In this document: in pieces, positions 7,892 to 16,239 of the stretch
Position numbering within the stretch: position 1 is the stretch's first letter
How the letters are laid out: every line of letters begins with the position of its first letter
Assembly (NCBI GenBank): GCA_041920465.1
Contig: JBHGXW010000049.1
Coordinates: 29,688-93,687 of the forward strand
Direction: 5' to 3'
DNA length: 64,000 nt
Origin: Brevibacillus_H sp041920465
GTDB taxonomy: Bacteria > Bacillota > Bacilli > Brevibacillales > Brevibacillaceae
Position numbers and translations under genes: made by a program
Notes under the pieces: generated by a model
Databases searched by the model: none
Told to the model about the DNA's origin: nothing
What the model saw: only the letters and a program-made list of their open reading frames with translations

Positions 7892-8545
7892 TTATTTATT
7901 CCCCCGGATTGCCGCAATCGCCTGGGCACGGTCCGCCTGGTTGAATACGGCGGAGCCCGCCACCAACACGGTTGCTCCGGCATCTTCGCATAATCTGGCC
8001 GTTTCCGGATTTACCCCGCCATCAATCTCGATTTCCACGTGGGACAAGCCGCGCTGATCAAGCATCCGGCGGAGCTCAGCCACTTTCGGCAAAACGCTGT
8101 GAATAAATTTCTGGCCGCCAAATCCGGGGTTAACCGTCATCAAGAGCACCATATCAAGGTCTTCCAGGACAGATTCAATGGTTACCAGCGGTGTGGCCGG
8201 ATTTAGCACGACCCCTGCTTTTATGCCCTGATCCTTAATCAAGTGAATGGTGCGGTGCAGATGGCGGCAAGCTTCCTGATGCACGGTAATGATGTCGGCA
8301 CCGCTTTTGGCAAATTGCGGTATGTACAAATCAGGATTTTCGATCATCAGATGCACATCAAGCGTAAGGCTCGTAATCGGCCGGATGGCTTCCACGACAA
8401 GCGGCCCGATGGTAATGTTGGGTACGAAATGGCCGTCCATCACATCGACATGAATCCAATCGGCCCCGCCGCGTTCCACATCGTGAATCTCTTCCCCCAA
8501 TTTGGCAAAGTTAGCTGATAGGATGGATGGTGCAATTTTTACCAT
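7892..8545 (-). CDS. rpe: Ribulose-phosphate 3-epimerase
   Basis: The enzyme interconverts D-ribulose 5-phosphate and D-xylulose 5-phosphate in the pentose phosphate pathway. The 217-residue TIM barrel is full length. Family motifs are SILSANFAKLGEE, WIHVDVMDGHFVPNIT (metal His and catalytic Asp), DVHLMIENP, VNPGFGGQKF and EIDGGVNPETA (second catalytic Asp). The ribosome binding site GGAGG lies eight bases before the ATG, inside the end of rsgA, and the two genes overlap by 7 bases. In Bacillus the next gene is thiN; here the operon ends. Confidence 0.95.
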   Translation of the reverse strand: MVKIAPSILSANFAKLGEEIHDVERGGADWIHVDVMDGHFVPNITIGPLVVEAIRPITSLTLDVHLMIENPDLYIPQFAKSGADIITVHQEACRHLHRTIHLIKDQGIKAGVVLNPATPLVTIESVLEDLDMVLLMTVNPGFGGQKFIHSVLPKVAELRRMLDQRGLSHVEIEIDGGVNPETARLCEDAGATVLVAGSAVFNQADRAQAIAAIRGNK

Positions 8546-9429
8546 GGTTTATTCCTCCGTTGGTATTCTTTCAATTCCTCGGTAAACATTTTGTAGTGTT
8601 CGTAGCGCTCTCTATCAATCTCTCCCGATTCGACTCCCGCTTTCACCGCACAGCCCGGTTCGTGCAAATGCAGGCAACCGCGGAATTTGCATTGATTCGC
8701 CACCTGTCCGAAATCGCGGAACGACTCGGCCAAACCCAAATCATCGATGCCGATAAACTCAAGCGAGCTGAATCCGGGCGTATCGGCCACATATCCGCCT
8801 TCTTCAAGCGGAATCAACTCAACGTGACGGGTTGTATGCTTGCCCCGACCCAACTTTTCGCTGACCTGTCCGGTTTGCAAGCTGATGCCTGGAAACATCG
8901 CATTGATCAGCGATGATTTGCCTACTCCGGATTGCCCGGCGAAAACAGAGATATGGTTTGCCAACAACTGCCTTACCTCGGCAAACCCGTACTGCTCCCG
9001 CGTGGAGGTTGGGATGACGGAATAGCCAATCCGTTTATATTTTTGCACGATTTCTTCTATCTCTTCCTGTTCAGCCAAATCAGCCTTGGATAAAACGATA
9101 ACCGCCTCAATACCGGCATGTTCGGTATGGACGAGAAATTTATCCAGCAGCACCGAGCTAAAATCAGGCTTGCGCATGGAAAAAACAAGTACGGCAAGGT
9201 CTACATTGGCGATTGGCGGGCGGATCAGTTCCGTTGTCCGTCCGCTTACTTCCATGACATAGCCTTCTGAATCGTTAATCGCGTCATAGACGACCCAATC
9301 CCCCGCCAGCGGATTCACTTTGGCATCTTTCTTTTTGAACAAACCACGCGCCCGGCATTGAATGATCCGGCCATGGTCCGCTACATAGTAAAATCCGCTG
9401 AGTGCTTTCACGATTCGTCCTTCTGGCAT
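8539..9429 (-). CDS. rsgA: Ribosome small subunit maturation GTPase
   Basis: RsgA (YjeQ, CpgA) is a circularly permuted GTPase that checks late 30S subunit assembly. In the 296 residues an OB-fold comes first, then the G motifs in permuted order: VLSKAD (G4; Ser replaces the usual Asn), GQSGVGKSSLIN (G1) and DTPGFSS (G3). A zinc-binding segment with CKFRGCLHLHEPGC follows near the C-terminus. It is coupled to rpe by a 7-base overlap and lies 18 bases downstream of prkC. CpgA is a known PrkC substrate in Bacillus, which fits this neighbourhood. Confidence 0.94.
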   Translation of the reverse strand: MPEGRIVKALSGFYYVADHGRIIQCRARGLFKKKDAKVNPLAGDWVVYDAINDSEGYVMEVSGRTTELIRPPIANVDLAVLVFSMRKPDFSSVLLDKFLVHTEHAGIEAVIVLSKADLAEQEEIEEIVQKYKRIGYSVIPTSTREQYGFAEVRQLLANHISVFAGQSGVGKSSLINAMFPGISLQTGQVSEKLGRGKHTTRHVELIPLEEGGYVADTPGFSSLEFIGIDDLGLAESFRDFGQVANQCKFRGCLHLHEPGCAVKAGVESGEIDRERYEHYKMFTEELKEYQRRNKPW

Positions 9430-9447
9430 GCATGTCCCTCCACGATA

Positions 9448-11415
9448 TTATGGAAAATTAGGATATTCCACTGTGTATTTTGCTATTGATGTGTATTTTT
9501 CATCTGACGCGTTTTTCTTGAACACTTCGATGGTGCCGTTCTTGGTTGGCGACAGCACGAGCGGAACCTTGTACTCGGTAGAAGCCAAAATCATTTCCTG
9601 GAATGCCACCTGCTGTGAGCCGCGCGCATCGTCAACGATAATGCGGATTTCCGCCGTTTCCCCCTCCGCCAGCTGAACCGGCACCGGATACGTGCCAACC
9701 TTGGCGTCCGGCGGATATTGTCCGTTGCTTACGGTAAGCGGAATTTGTGTGCCCTCTGCTACATCCATGTTGGCGTCAAACGGGCGCGTCGAGATGACGA
9801 CATCAGGGGTTGTGTACGTATAGGAAGGCTCTTTGGTCACCGGCCCGTCAGCAAGTCCTTGTTTCAACAGTTCCAATTTGGCGCGGTCAATGCTTAGCCC
9901 CACCAGATTAGGCATTTTCACATATTTCTTGCCCTTGCTGACAATTAATCGGACACTTGTTTCAGACGGCACCACTTCTGAATCAGCGGCAGGCTCCTGT
10001 CTGATTACTTGGCCGGGCGGCGCATTTGGGTCCTCTTCCTCTACAAGAACATAATCTTTAAAGTTTTGCAGCTTCAACTGTTCCATTGCCATCTGCTTGC
10101 TCAAACTTACAAAGTTGGGCATCGGTACTCTTTGCGGCCCTTTGCTGACAACCAGAAGAACCGTACCGTTTTCTTTCATCCGCATCGGCGGAGCGGGATT
10201 CTGCTCAATCACGATACCTTCTTCCGCCTTGTTGTCAAACCTTTCCTCCACCTTGGGAACCAGATTGGCTTCGCGGATTTTGGCTTCGGCTATCTCCAGT
10301 TTTGTACCTTCGACAAGCGGTACAGGGTATTCCGGTACATGGAACAATTCCATCGCATAATTAAATCCGAAAATGGCCAGTACAAGAAACAGTCCGATCG
10401 CTCCGACCCAAGAAACGACTTTCACCCATAAGCTCCGCGGTTTTTCCTCCGTCTCCTCTGTCCGGCTGCGCATCCGGCTGGAGCTTCTCTCTTGTCTCTC
10501 CTGCTTCGCTTGCTCCAGCATCTCCGGAGTGATCGCCGGAATAACCAGGGTCTCTTCGTCATCTTGCGGAAACTCGATTTTGGGTTCGTTCAAACGTTCT
10601 ATGGACAGGCACGTCTCCAGGTCGGTCAGCATCTCTTTCGCCGAAGCATAGCGCAGGAGCGGATCTTTGACCAATGCCCTGAGAATCACGTTTTCCACAC
10701 TTTGCGGAATATTGGGGTTAATTTCTCTTGGATGAGGCAAAGGCTCCTGCAAATGTTTCAAGGCGACGGAGATAGGGGAATCTCCTGAAAAAGGCAATTG
10801 GCCTGTCACCATCTCATACAAGACAATCCCTAGCGAATAGATGTCTGATTTCTCCTGTGTAACACCGCCTCTTGCTTGTTCGGGCGAGAAATAATGGACG
10901 GAACCCAATACGGAACCGGTATGAGTAATCGTCGCCGAAGTAACCGCACGGGCGATGCCGAAATCGGTCACTTTCACCCGGCCGTTGTTGCCGATCAAGA
11001 TATTGTGCGGCTTGATGTCGCGATGTATGATTTTATTTTGATGAGCATGGTCCAGCGCATCGCATACCTGTACGGCGATCCGTACCGCTTCCGCCACAGG
11101 CAGCGCCCCCTGCTGATTGATCAGGTCTTTTAACGTTTGGCCTTCTACGTACTCCATCACCATGAAATAGGTGTCTTCCTCTTGACCCACATCATAAACG
11201 CTGACGATATTGGGATGCGACAGGCTTGCTACGGCTTGCGCTTCACGGCGGAACCGGTTGACAAAATCCTCATCCGTGCCAAACTGCGGTCGTAACACTT
11301 TCACGGCTACCGGTCGATTCAGCACGAGGTCCCTGGCTTTATAGACGATCGCCATCCCTCCGCCGCCAATTTTGCGTTCAAGCTGATAACGTCCTCCTAA
11401 TTGTTTGCTATCCAT
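9448..11415 (-). CDS. prkC: Membrane Ser/Thr protein kinase with PASTA repeats
   Basis: PrkC phosphorylates many cytoplasmic proteins and senses muropeptides, for example during spore germination. The 655 residues from the ATG at 11415 have a kinase domain with a glycine loop (GGGGMAIVYKARD), HRDIKPHN, VTDFGIARA and an activation loop rich in Thr (SATITHTGSVLGS). One transmembrane helix lies near residue 340, and three extracellular PASTA repeats follow (starting near EYPVPLVEG, RVPMPNFV and YVKMPNLV). GAGGGG sits seven bases before the ATG; a GTG at 11424 would overlap the prpC stop as GTGA. Pairing with prpC is conserved in Firmicutes. Confidence 0.94.
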   Translation of the reverse strand: MDSKQLGGRYQLERKIGGGGMAIVYKARDLVLNRPVAVKVLRPQFGTDEDFVNRFRREAQAVASLSHPNIVSVYDVGQEEDTYFMVMEYVEGQTLKDLINQQGALPVAEAVRIAVQVCDALDHAHQNKIIHRDIKPHNILIGNNGRVKVTDFGIARAVTSATITHTGSVLGSVHYFSPEQARGGVTQEKSDIYSLGIVLYEMVTGQLPFSGDSPISVALKHLQEPLPHPREINPNIPQSVENVILRALVKDPLLRYASAKEMLTDLETCLSIERLNEPKIEFPQDDEETLVIPAITPEMLEQAKQERQERSSSRMRSRTEETEEKPRSLWVKVVSWVGAIGLFLVLAIFGFNYAMELFHVPEYPVPLVEGTKLEIAEAKIREANLVPKVEERFDNKAEEGIVIEQNPAPPMRMKENGTVLLVVSKGPQRVPMPNFVSLSKQMAMEQLKLQNFKDYVLVEEEDPNAPPGQVIRQEPAADSEVVPSETSVRLIVSKGKKYVKMPNLVGLSIDRAKLELLKQGLADGPVTKEPSYTYTTPDVVISTRPFDANMDVAEGTQIPLTVSNGQYPPDAKVGTYPVPVQLAEGETAEIRIIVDDARGSQQVAFQEMILASTEYKVPLVLSPTKNGTIEVFKKNASDEKYTSIAKYTVEYPNFP

Positions 11416-11420
11416 TTCTC

Positions 11421-12185
11421 TCACCCCTCTTTCAAACAGACGTCAGTAGACTCAGTTCTGTTGCGAACGGCGACACACGTAATATTGTCCTCGCCTCCCG
11501 CATCCAAAGCATGTTGAATAAGGGCATCTATCTGTTCCTGCAAGGGAATGGGTTTTTTCAGCCATTGTTCCATAACGGAGATTGGCACCTTGTTGCTCAA
11601 GCCGTCCGAGCAGAGAAGCACCACATCTCCCTGGGCCCAACTAAACTCGCCTAAGTCAATCAGCACCGATTCTTCCGTGCCCAACGCTCTCATCAGCACA
11701 TTGCGCTGCGGATGCACGGAAGCTTCCTGTTCTGTAATCTGTCCGTTTTTCAACAGTTCCTGAACCAGGGAATGATCTTGTGTTTGTTGGGTCAAAACGC
11801 CATTTTCAAACAAATACAGGCGGCTGTCGCCGATATGGGCAATGGAGCCGCCCTTTGGCCCGATAATCGAGGCTACGATGGTTGTTCCCATTCCGTTGCA
11901 CTCCGGATGGGTTTCGGCGTAGCGAAACACTTCCTCATTGGCCAACAGAATGGCATTCATCAGCTTCTCCCGTTCATCTTCGGAAGAAAACTGCCCTACA
12001 TCGTTTTGGAATTCGGCAAGGATTCTCTCCACCGCCATTTTGCTTGCCACGTCACCTGCCTGATGTCCCCCCATGCCGTCCGCAACGACCGCCAGCACTC
12101 GCCCGTGCATGTCGATGCTGCATGCGTAATAGTCTTCGTTAAGATGACGAACGCACCCGATATGGGTCTTCATCGCGATTTCCAT
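11421..12185 (-). CDS. prpC: PP2C-type protein phosphatase, partner of PrkC
   Basis: A Mn/Mg-dependent Ser/Thr phosphatase that reverses PrkC phosphorylation. The 254 residues start MEIAMKTHIGCVRHLNED. Metal-binding motifs of the PPM family are VRHLNEDYY, VVADGMGGHQAGD, ANIGDSR-like AHIGDSRLYLF, and LLCSDGLSN, ending with GGEDNITCV. I chose the ATG at 12185; a GTG at 12194 overlaps the rlmN stop as GTGA and is also possible. The gap to prkC is 5 bases, so the two are translationally coupled. Confidence 0.93.
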   Translation of the reverse strand: MEIAMKTHIGCVRHLNEDYYACSIDMHGRVLAVVADGMGGHQAGDVASKMAVERILAEFQNDVGQFSSEDEREKLMNAILLANEEVFRYAETHPECNGMGTTIVASIIGPKGGSIAHIGDSRLYLFENGVLTQQTQDHSLVQELLKNGQITEQEASVHPQRNVLMRALGTEESVLIDLGEFSWAQGDVVLLCSDGLSNKVPISVMEQWLKKPIPLQEQIDALIQHALDAGGEDNITCVAVRNRTESTDVCLKEG

Positions 12186-12190
12186 CCGTT

Positions 12191-13261
12191 TCACCCCGCC
12201 GTTTCTTTGGCGTGTTGCGCGCGTAATTGGCCACAAGCCGCCGCAATATCACTTCCATGTTCACGCCGTATGGTTACGTTGATTTTATGTTTTTCCAAGA
12301 TCCGTTTGAAGTTGAAAATCTCGTCCCGCGGTGTCCGCACATAGTCGCGTTCCGGAACATAGTTGACCGGAATCAGATTGACATGGCACATCATGTCGCC
12401 AATCAGCCGGGCCAATTCCTCCGCATGCTCCGGCTGGTCATTCTGTCCGCCGAACAAGCCGTATTCAAAGGTAATTCGGCGTCCCGTCCTGGCAATATAG
12501 TAACGGCATGCCTCCATCAGTTTGTCTAGCGGGAAGCCGCGGTTGATCGGCATCAGCCTGGTGCGCAGCTCCGTATTGGGAGCATGCAGGGAGATGGCCA
12601 GATTCACCTGCCCGCCCAATTCGGCGAACTCGTAAATCTTAGGAATTATGCCGCTGGTAGAAACCGTGATGTGGCGCTGGCCGATGCAGAGTCCGCGATT
12701 ATCGTTAATAATGCGCAGGAACGCGATCAGATTGTCAAAATTCTCGAAAGGCTCGCCAATTCCCATCACAACAACATGACTAGCCCGCTCGCCGTCAGCA
12801 TCAAGTGCGCGCTGCGCCATTAATACTTGCGAAACGATTTCGCCAGCCTCCAGATTCCGCTTCAATCCGCCGAGCGTTGAGGCGCAAAAGGTACAGCCAA
12901 TCCGGCAGCCTACCTGTGTTGTGACACAAATGCTGTTGCCGTAATTATGGCGCATGATCACCGTCTCGATGGCGTGCCCGTCGATTAATTGGAAGAGAAA
13001 CTTCACCGTGCCGTCAGAGGAAACCTGGCGGGTAATCTCTTTCAACGCATCCATGCGGAAGTGATCAGAAAGCTTTTGTCTGAGATCCTTGGAGAGATTG
13101 CTCATCTCTTCAAAAGCCAGAACCCGTTTCACATACAACCAATCGTAGATTTGCTGCGCGCGAAATGCTTTTTCATTGTTTTCTGTCAGCCAGTCTTTCA
13201 GCTGGTCCAGCGTCAGGCTGTAAATCAACGGTTTGTAACCGGTAACTGTCTCGATTGCCAT
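12191..13261 (-). CDS. rlmN: Dual-specificity 23S rRNA/tRNA adenine C2-methyltransferase
   Basis: A radical-SAM enzyme that makes 2-methyladenosine at 23S A2503 and at A37 of some tRNAs. It has about 356 residues. The [4Fe-4S] motif is CRIGCTFCAST (CxxxCxxC), followed by VVMGIGEPFENFDN, STSGIIPKI, and the C-terminal catalytic cysteine in REHGSDIAAACGQLR. Two ATG codons compete: 13270 has AAAGGTGA directly abutting it, whereas 13261 (MAIETV) has it 10 bases away; I prefer 13261. An intergenic hairpin separates it from rsmB. Confidence 0.94.
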   Translation of the reverse strand: MAIETVTGYKPLIYSLTLDQLKDWLTENNEKAFRAQQIYDWLYVKRVLAFEEMSNLSKDLRQKLSDHFRMDALKEITRQVSSDGTVKFLFQLIDGHAIETVIMRHNYGNSICVTTQVGCRIGCTFCASTLGGLKRNLEAGEIVSQVLMAQRALDADGERASHVVVMGIGEPFENFDNLIAFLRIINDNRGLCIGQRHITVSTSGIIPKIYEFAELGGQVNLAISLHAPNTELRTRLMPINRGFPLDKLMEACRYYIARTGRRITFEYGLFGGQNDQPEHAEELARLIGDMMCHVNLIPVNYVPERDYVRTPRDEIFNFKRILEKHKINVTIRREHGSDIAAACGQLRAQHAKETAG

Positions 13262-13386
13262 ATGTTTCATTCACCTTTATCCATATTTTCCTTGTGCGAC
13301 TTATCCATCAGTGTTGACCAATTTGCTCACTATTCTTCATTGTACCCTTTCCCAATCAAAAGGAAAAGAAACGAAGCGCACAAAGT

Positions 13387-13423
13387 ACCCGCTCGGCACA
13401 GCAATAGCTTTGTCCGAGCGGGT
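13387..13423. terminator. GC-rich hairpin between rsmB and rlmN
   Basis: A perfect 10-bp stem (ACCCGCTCGG at 13387-13396 with 13414-13423) begins a few bases after the rsmB stop. The T tract (TTTTCTT) is on the plus strand, although genes on both sides are on the minus strand. On the minus strand only ACTTTG follows, so it may attenuate or protect the mRNA rather than end it. Confidence 0.5.
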
Positions 13424-13427
13424 TTTC

Positions 13428-14789
13428 TTACGCTTCCTTTCGCCGAATACGCGAAATGAAGAAGCCGTCGCTTGCAAATTGATGCGGCAGGATCTGCACA
13501 AACCCCTGATTTTGAGCCATTAACCGGCTGATCGGCTGTGGCAAGTCATCCGCAAGCGCGGTATCCAATTCAAACTGGGGATGATCTTTACAGAAACGGG
13601 TTACAAGCTCTTGATTTTCTTCCGGTTCCATCGTACAGGTGCTGTACACCAGAAGACCGCCCGGCTTTAACAGCTTCGATACTTCTGTCAGAAGGCGGTA
13701 TTGTACGGAAGCAATCTCCTGGATATCCTGCGGCTGTTTGTGCCACTTGATGTCAGGCTTGCGGCGAATCACGCCAAACCCGGTGCACGGAGCATCCAGA
13801 AGGATTCGGTCAAACTGTCCAAGATTATGTTTCGGCAGGTCAGCAGCATCCAAGACAAGCGTGCGGATCATGGTAATCCCCAACCGCTCGGCTGTCTCTT
13901 CAATCAAGTCCCGTTTATGCGGATGCACATCGCAGGCGATGATTTCGCCCTCATTGTTCATCAGTTCGGCAATGTGGGTCGTTTTGCCGCCAGGAGCAGC
14001 GCAAGCGTCCAGCACGCGCATTCCCGGTTTTGGCTTAAGTGCAGGAGCAACCAGCATGGAGCTTTCATCCTGGATGGTCAGATACCCGTTTTGAAACCAG
14101 TCCGTACCAGCCATATGCCCCGCAAGCACGATTCCGTCCGGGGATACCAGCGATGGCCGAGCGTCAGGAAACTCTTGCTCAAGCTTGGAGAGCAATTCTT
14201 CCCGGCTTGTTTTGAGTCGGTTGATCCGAACCGAGGAATGCGGCGGCTGGTTGTTCATCCGGCAGATGGCACGTGCCGCTTCTTCTCCATACAGCTTAAT
14301 CCAACGCTTCACCAGCCAAACGGGATGCGACTCCTCATAAGCCAATTGCTCCGCTTTATCCCCTTTAGGCAGAGTCGTCCATGTTTCCGGCTGCCTCAGC
14401 ACATTTCGAAGCACACCGTTGACGAGCGAGGAAATCCCCTGATGCCCCTTGCGCTTGGCGATCTCCACCGCTTCGTGTACGATAGCCCTGTCCGGCACCC
14501 GATCAAGAAAACGAATCTGGTACAGACTCATCCGAAGCAGATTAAGCACCCAGGGCTGCAGCTTTTTGGTGCCGCCCTTGACGAATCGCGAAATAACCGT
14601 ATCCAGCATCAGACGCCGTTGGATCGTTCCGTAAACCAATTCGGTAATGAGTCGGGTGTCCAACGGGTTCGCGTCAAATTGAGCCAGTCCCTTTTTCAAT
14701 TCCAGATTACTGTAGGAATGATGTTCATCGACACGTGTCAAAATTTCCAGAGCAACTTCACGCGCACCCGCTTTTTTTGTCCTTGTCAC
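13428..14789 (-). CDS. rsmB: 16S rRNA (cytosine-967-C5) methyltransferase
   Basis: RsmB methylates C967 of 16S rRNA. The 453 residues contain an N-terminal NusB-like RNA-binding domain (about 1-140) and a C-terminal Rossmann methyltransferase domain. SAM-binding and catalytic motifs are DACAAPGGKTTHIAELM, LDAPCTGFGVIRRKPDIKW (first Cys) and VYSTCTMEPEENQELV (nucleophile Cys). The start overlaps the fmt stop by 4 bases (ATGA), so translation is coupled. Length is typical for Firmicutes. Confidence 0.95.
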   Translation of the reverse strand: MTRTKKAGAREVALEILTRVDEHHSYSNLELKKGLAQFDANPLDTRLITELVYGTIQRRLMLDTVISRFVKGGTKKLQPWVLNLLRMSLYQIRFLDRVPDRAIVHEAVEIAKRKGHQGISSLVNGVLRNVLRQPETWTTLPKGDKAEQLAYEESHPVWLVKRWIKLYGEEAARAICRMNNQPPHSSVRINRLKTSREELLSKLEQEFPDARPSLVSPDGIVLAGHMAGTDWFQNGYLTIQDESSMLVAPALKPKPGMRVLDACAAPGGKTTHIAELMNNEGEIIACDVHPHKRDLIEETAERLGITMIRTLVLDAADLPKHNLGQFDRILLDAPCTGFGVIRRKPDIKWHKQPQDIQEIASVQYRLLTEVSKLLKPGGLLVYSTCTMEPEENQELVTRFCKDHPQFELDTALADDLPQPISRLMAQNQGFVQILPHQFASDGFFISRIRRKEA

Positions 14790-15748
14790 GCCAAAACGTC
14801 TCCCAACTTGGAACCGACTTGAACCGATGCCCCCGCGCCTTTCAGGAAGTCAGCCATGCTCATGCGTTTTTTGCCCTCCGGCTGAAGCTCGGTAATTTTT
14901 ACACTTCCCTGTCCGCAGGCGATGATCAGACCATCCGCCTCGAGTTTCATGATGGTGCCCGGTTCACCTACAGGATCTTGCAGTGAAATTTTCTCCACCC
15001 ACCAGATTTTCCATACCTTTCCTTCATACGTGGTATAGGCAACCGGCCAAGGATGAAGTCCGCGCACCTGATTGTATATCTTTTCAGCCGACAGGCTCCA
15101 GTCGATCCGCTCTTCCTGCCGCTTGATGTTGGGCGCAAAGGTTGCTTCCGCATGATTTTGCGGGATCGGCTCAATCTCGCCGGCCAAAAGCTTCGGCAGT
15201 GTTTCCACCAGAAGTCGGGCCCCTGCTTCCGCCAGCTTGTCAAACAAGGTGCCGGCGGTATCCCGTTCTTCAATCGGCACAACCACTTTGGAAATCATAT
15301 CTCCCGCATCAAGCGCCTCCACCATGTACATGATGGTAACCCCTGATTCTTTTTCGCCCTCGATGATGCACTTATGTATCGGAGCTCCTCCTCTGTATTT
15401 GGGCAAAAGGGAAGCATGCACGTTGATGCAGCCGTATCGTGGAGCGTCCAACAGCTCTTTGGGCAAAATTTGTCCGTAAGCCGCCGTCACAATCAAATCC
15501 GGCTTCGTCTCGGCGAGAATCTGGTCAAGCGCGTCGCTTTGGCGGATTTTTTCCGGCTGATAAACGGGAAGGCCATGCCGCATCGCCGCTTCCTTGACTG
15601 GCGGAGGCGTCAGGATTTTCTTGCGTCCCACAGGGCGATCAGGCTGTGTCACGACAGCTACGACCTGATACCCTGCCGAGATGAGGGCTTCCAGATTTCG
15701 CACGGCAAAATCAGGCGTTCCCATGAACAAAATCCGTACGTCGTTCAC
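14786..15748 (-). CDS. fmt: Methionyl-tRNA formyltransferase
   Basis: The enzyme formylates initiator Met-tRNA with 10-formyl-tetrahydrofolate. The 320 residues start with GTG (MNDVRILFMGTPDFAV). The folate-binding and catalytic region shows NVHASLLPKYRGGAPIH (catalytic Asn-His), and Asp lies in EALDAGDMI. The C-terminal anticodon-stem-binding domain begins near residue 205. GGAAGGAGAG within the end of def is the ribosome binding site, and the genes are two bases apart. Pairing with def is standard: one adds and the other removes the formyl group. Confidence 0.95.
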   Translation of the reverse strand: MNDVRILFMGTPDFAVRNLEALISAGYQVVAVVTQPDRPVGRKKILTPPPVKEAAMRHGLPVYQPEKIRQSDALDQILAETKPDLIVTAAYGQILPKELLDAPRYGCINVHASLLPKYRGGAPIHKCIIEGEKESGVTIMYMVEALDAGDMISKVVVPIEERDTAGTLFDKLAEAGARLLVETLPKLLAGEIEPIPQNHAEATFAPNIKRQEERIDWSLSAEKIYNQVRGLHPWPVAYTTYEGKVWKIWWVEKISLQDPVGEPGTIMKLEADGLIIACGQGSVKITELQPEGKKRMSMADFLKGAGASVQVGSKLGDVLA

Positions 15749-15750
15749 GC

Positions 15751-16227
15751 TTACTCTCCTTCCTCACCCGGTTTGATCGGATAGACGCGGTCAGCCACAT
15801 CAATGAACAATACGCCGTTCAAATGATCGATTTCGTGTTGGGCGCAGCGGGACAAAAGGTCTTCCGCTTCCAGTTCAAACACATTGCCGTTGCGGTCCTG
15901 CCCGCGCAGACGAACCCACTTGTGGCGGCGAACGTCACCGCGCAGCCCCGGAATACTTAAACAGCCTTCTGGATAGTCGAATTGCTCGCCTTTGAATTCA
16001 ATGATCTCCGGATTCACCATCTCGATCAATCCGTCACCGCAATCCATCACAATGACACGCTTCAAAATCCCCACCTGCGGAGCAGCCAGACCTACTCCGT
16101 CCGCATCATACATCGTGTCGGCCATATCGTCCAACAGCTTGTGCAGATTGGCGTTGAACTTGGTTACTTCCTTAGCCTTTTCCCGTAAAACCGGGTCCGG
16201 ATGTTTCACAATCGTACGAATCGCCAT
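15751..16227 (-). CDS. def: Peptide deformylase
   Basis: An iron or zinc metalloprotease that removes the N-formyl group from nascent proteins. The 158 residues are the short type 1 form and contain all three family motifs: GVGLAAPQVG, EGCLSIPG (metal Cys) and QHEIDHLNG (two metal His and the catalytic Glu). The ATG follows AGGAGG at a normal distance and lies 12 bases past the priA stop. fmt follows 2 bases later. Confidence 0.96.
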   Translation of the reverse strand: MAIRTIVKHPDPVLREKAKEVTKFNANLHKLLDDMADTMYDADGVGLAAPQVGILKRVIVMDCGDGLIEMVNPEIIEFKGEQFDYPEGCLSIPGLRGDVRRHKWVRLRGQDRNGNVFELEAEDLLSRCAQHEIDHLNGVLFIDVADRVYPIKPGEEGE

Positions 16228-16239
16228 ATTCCAATCCTC

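Noticed and set aside
13701..14822. Long open frame on the plus strand over rsmB (373 residues)
   Set aside because: It lies wholly antisense to rsmB, has no recognisable domains or ribosome binding site, and its composition follows the complement of rsmB codons.
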